In this document: positions 5,359-6,913 of the stretch, in pieces
How positions within the stretch are numbered: position 1 is the first letter of the stretch
How the letters are laid out: the number at the start of each line of letters is the position of its first letter
NCBI GenBank assembly: GCA_029858465.1
Contig: JAOUEZ010000068.1
Location: forward strand, 1 to 6,913
Reading direction: 5' to 3'
Source: Thermoplasmata archaeon
Lineage (GTDB): Archaea; Thermoplasmatota; Thermoplasmata; UBA10834; DTMW01
DNA: 6,913 nt
Translations under genes and position numbers: made by a program
The notes under the pieces: model-generated
What the model was told of the DNA's origin: nothing
The model's input: the letters and a program-made list of their open reading frames with translations, nothing else
Database searches by the model: none

Positions 5359-6486
5359 TCATTTTACATCGTTTCTCAGCATTGAAAAGTATGCATTTAG
5401 AAAAAGAGAAGCTCCATTAGATAGGCCACTGACGGTTTTATCCATTTGCTCTTTATCGATATATTCTCTTCTTATTTCTTTCAGATTTGACAGTGCATAC
5501 TGCAGATTCGAAATAATCTCATCAGAAATTCCAATAGGCTTTCTATCCTCGTTGGCAATACATTTAGCCAGTCTTTTTCTAATAGCCTCAATGAAGAAAA
5601 GGAGCTTCTCCCCCTCCCAATATTTGACGCCTATCTTACAGGAGAAAGAATCTAGCGCGGTCGCGACAACTCGAAGATCTGCAAGCACACTTTTTAGATC
5701 TTTTAATCTCGCGTTTCCGACCATGGATTCAAAGCTGTCCGATTCCTCGGTTTCGAATTCATGAAGGAGATCTCTGAAATACTCATTTGCCATTGGGTAA
5801 TCCGGATGCTCCAGGTGAGGCGCGATCACCAATACCTTGCCTTTCCCTTGACCACCTTCTATGCAGGCTGCTCCATCCTTTATAGTCCTTTCACAAAGCT
5901 CCTCAGGAACGAGCAATTCAGCTCCTTGGACAATTCCTTCGATTGAGAGTCTTCGACGCACTCCGTTATTCGATGATAAAATTGGTCCTCCGTAAAGGGG
6001 TGCTACAAGCTCCCTTTCCCCATTCAGCCTTAGCGGCCCTCTGACAGGATGATATACATATGAGCAACCGTAAGGCACAGAGTATCTTTCTGCATCTGCG
6101 ATATTCTCTGGGATATTGGACGAAATATTGGCGATTCTTGCATCAATCAAATTGAAACTCGATAAAGGCGGAATCGAGCTTTTCAAGGGCAGATATGCGC
6201 CTGCGCAGATGCCGATATATCCCGCCCCGCATCGAATCCTTTCGGCGATGGTCGAGAGTCCCTCCTCTCCAAAATATTCGGCAATTCTGAATGTGTCACC
6301 GCCTGGAATGATAAGGACTTCACCTTTGCTCAGTGCGACAATGTCCTTGAATTCCGGGCAGAATCTCGTTTGATAAAACCGAAATTTTTCGAGGAAATCC
6401 GCCAACCATACCCATGAGTTTGAAGCTCCTGGTCCCGTATAGACCATGATCTTCTGGCCGGGTTCAGTCTTACTATTCGAGGTCAT
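5359..6486 (-). CDS. BPL_N/class I glutamine amidotransferase-like protein with helical C-terminal extension
   Basis: A 375-residue soluble protein starting at ATG 6484-6486. Seen: an N-terminal strand with a glycine turn (MVYTGPGASNS, about 14-24), PGGDT at 61-65, a nucleophile elbow YIGICAGAY with Cys94, and APHLEHPDYP with His224 and Glu226 as likely remaining triad residues. Known: this layout fits the class I glutamine amidotransferase-like fold, closest to the BPL_N family named after the N-terminus of eukaryotic biotin-protein ligase. No biotin ligase catalytic domain follows. Residues about 248-375 are charged, predicted mostly helical and unrecognised. The gene stands alone, convergent to the small unit and divergent from tRNA-Val. 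An AT-rich AATAATATG about 50 bases upstream (6532-6540) might be its TATA box; no Shine-Dalgarno site is visible. Substrate unknown: amidase, peptidase or non-catalytic sensor are all open. Confidence 0.85.
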   Translation of the reverse strand: MTSNSKTEPGQKIMVYTGPGASNSWVWLADFLEKFRFYQTRFCPEFKDIVALSKGEVLIIPGGDTFRIAEYFGEEGLSTIAERIRCGAGYIGICAGAYLPLKSSIPPLSSFNLIDARIANISSNIPENIADAERYSVPYGCSYVYHPVRGPLRLNGERELVAPLYGGPILSSNNGVRRRLSIEGIVQGAELLVPEELCERTIKDGAACIEGGQGKGKVLVIAPHLEHPDYPMANEYFRDLLHEFETEESDSFESMVGNARLKDLKSVLADLRVVATALDSFSCKIGVKYWEGEKLLFFIEAIRKRLAKCIANEDRKPIGISDEIISNLQYALSNLKEIRREYIDKEQMDKTVSGLSNGASLFLNAYFSMLRNDVK

Positions 6487-6561
6487 ATCAACGCAGGTTA
6501 TTGCATATCTGGTTTAGAGGCTTTCGTATTCATATTATTCATGGGCAGGGCGCAGAAAGAA

Positions 6562-6567
6562 TTATAC
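6562..6567 (+). promoter_or_regulatory. TATA box of tRNA-Val
   Basis: TTATAC lies 33-38 bases before the mature tRNA 5' end, preceded by a purine-rich GCAGAAAGAA that suits a BRE. The predicted start near 6590 would leave a 5' leader of about 10 bases for RNase P removal. Confidence 0.5.
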
Positions 6568-6599
6568 TCAAGTTCTTCTTTCTTGCACAACGCAGGCAA

Positions 6600-6672
6600 G
6601 GGCCCATGGTCTAGTGGTTATGACGTCTGCTTGACACGCAGAAGTTCTCCGGTTCGAATCCGGATGGGCCCA
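6600..6672 (+). tRNA. tRNA-Val (anticodon GAC)
   Basis: A complete cloverleaf of 73 bases. The acceptor GGGCCCA (6600-6606) pairs with TGGGCCC (6665-6671), with discriminator A at 6672. The anticodon stem TCTGC/GCAGA encloses the loop TTGACAC with GAC at 6633-6635, and the T arm is TCCGG-TTCGAAT-CCGGA. The variable loop has five bases and there is no intron. Genomic sequence continues CCT, so the terminal CCA is added after transcription. A TTGCTTTTA stretch at 6675-6683 can end transcription. Confidence 0.96.
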
Positions 6673-6697
6673 CCTTGCTTTTACTGGATAGAATCGG

Positions 6698-6727
6698 AAA
6701 AAGCCTGCCAGTAGACTTACGTGCAGG
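6698..6727 (-). terminator. Terminator of the minus-strand gene at the window end
   Basis: Reading the minus strand, CCTGC (6727-6723) pairs with GCAGG (6708-6704). An inner GTA/TAC pairing and an AGTC loop extend the stem, and CTTTTT follows directly. The element begins 22 bases after the stop codon at 6749 and lies between that gene and the convergent tRNA. Confidence 0.55.
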
Positions 6728-6748
6728 TGCTTCTCCAGCCGCATTCCT

Positions 6749-6913
6749 CTATTGCATTTCATTCTCGAACAGGTCGGTGCCTTTTGTGAATCCCGCCAGC
6801 ACTTCCTCAATCAGTTCCTTGTCTAGCGCGCGGAGATAGCAATCTGGGGTGACATATGCCAGATTATCGAGGCCGATGCGGTCGACGATGGTTCTCAGCC
6901 TTCTTGCGGTCGT
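6749..6913 (-). CDS. C-terminal end of an unidentified protein
   Basis: Minus-strand reading from the window edge gives 54 codons ending in TAG at 6749-6751. The peptide contains ARRLRTIVDRIGLDNLAY, then VTPDCYLRALDKELI, and ends TDLFENEMQ. The open frame, plausible helix/strand alternation and a terminator 22 bases after the stop support a real gene. The stretch VDRIGLDNLAYVTPDC faintly recalls the last barrel strand of cobalamin-independent methionine synthase-type enzymes (a pattern like WVNPDCGLKT), but the glycine after the cysteine and the following residues do not match. I do not assign a function. The start lies beyond the window. Confidence 0.75.
   Translation of the reverse strand, partial: TTARRLRTIVDRIGLDNLAYVTPDCYLRALDKELIEEVLAGFTKGTDLFENEMQ

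Noticed and set aside
6600..6700. tRNA-Val as an integration site for a mobile element
   Set aside because: No direct repeat of the tRNA 3' end, integrase or composition shift is visible in the window.
6568..6810. An 80-codon minus-strand open frame covering the tRNA
   Set aside because: It runs across the antisense of a perfect tRNA-Val; such frames with RTSACQAD-type peptides are a known annotation artefact of tRNA genes.

Overview
The window looks archaeal, most likely an uncultured member of the Thermoplasmata or a related Euryarchaeota lineage; this is inferred from content and no search was run. The supporting signs are a large surface protein ending in a PEF-type archaeal sorting signal, TATA-like boxes about 25-35 bases upstream of genes, a mixture of genes with and without Shine-Dalgarno sites, TTG/GTG starts, and a tRNA gene without an encoded CCA end. 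Base composition is moderate and there is no sign of an insertion sequence, phage or CRISPR array.

Layout. (1) Positions 1-1556, minus strand: a two-gene electron-transfer operon. A six-helix membrane cytochrome b subunit (NarI/DsrM/HdrE-like) is followed, with an 8-base overlap, by an iron-sulfur protein of the HdrD/GlpC/DsrK type. The latter carries two 4Fe-4S motifs and the start of a CCG domain, and is cut off by the window edge. (2) Positions 1557-1777: a divergent intergenic region with TATA-like boxes for both directions, an 18-base dyad, and two Shine-Dalgarno-like sites. (3) Positions 1778-4903, plus strand: a roughly 1040-residue surface protein with 14 FG-GAP/VCBS-like calcium-binding repeats (13 intact, the last degenerate), a C-terminal beta-rich domain and a PEF-CTERM-like tail. 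(4) Positions 4904-5358: a structured intergenic region. It holds a clear terminator for the surface protein and a second strong hairpin. These are followed by a compact, apparently self-contained transcription unit (TATA box, a 25-codon leader ORF, a 43-codon ORF with a good Shine-Dalgarno site, and a terminator). (5) Positions 5359-6486, minus strand: a stand-alone class I glutamine-amidotransferase-like protein of the BPL_N type with an unrecognised helical C-terminal extension. (6) Positions 6600-6672, plus strand: tRNA-Val(GAC) with its own TATA box. (7) Positions 6749-6913, minus strand: the last 54 codons of an unidentified gene, with a hairpin/T-run terminator behind it.

The two redox genes probably form one membrane complex that exchanges electrons between a membrane quinone or methanophenazine pool and a soluble partner. 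The surface protein would be exported, N-glycosylated (many N-x-S/T sites) and anchored by archaeosortase processing. The remaining genes stand as single units, and nothing in the window ties them functionally to each other. The least explained part is the small transcription unit at 5053-5354.
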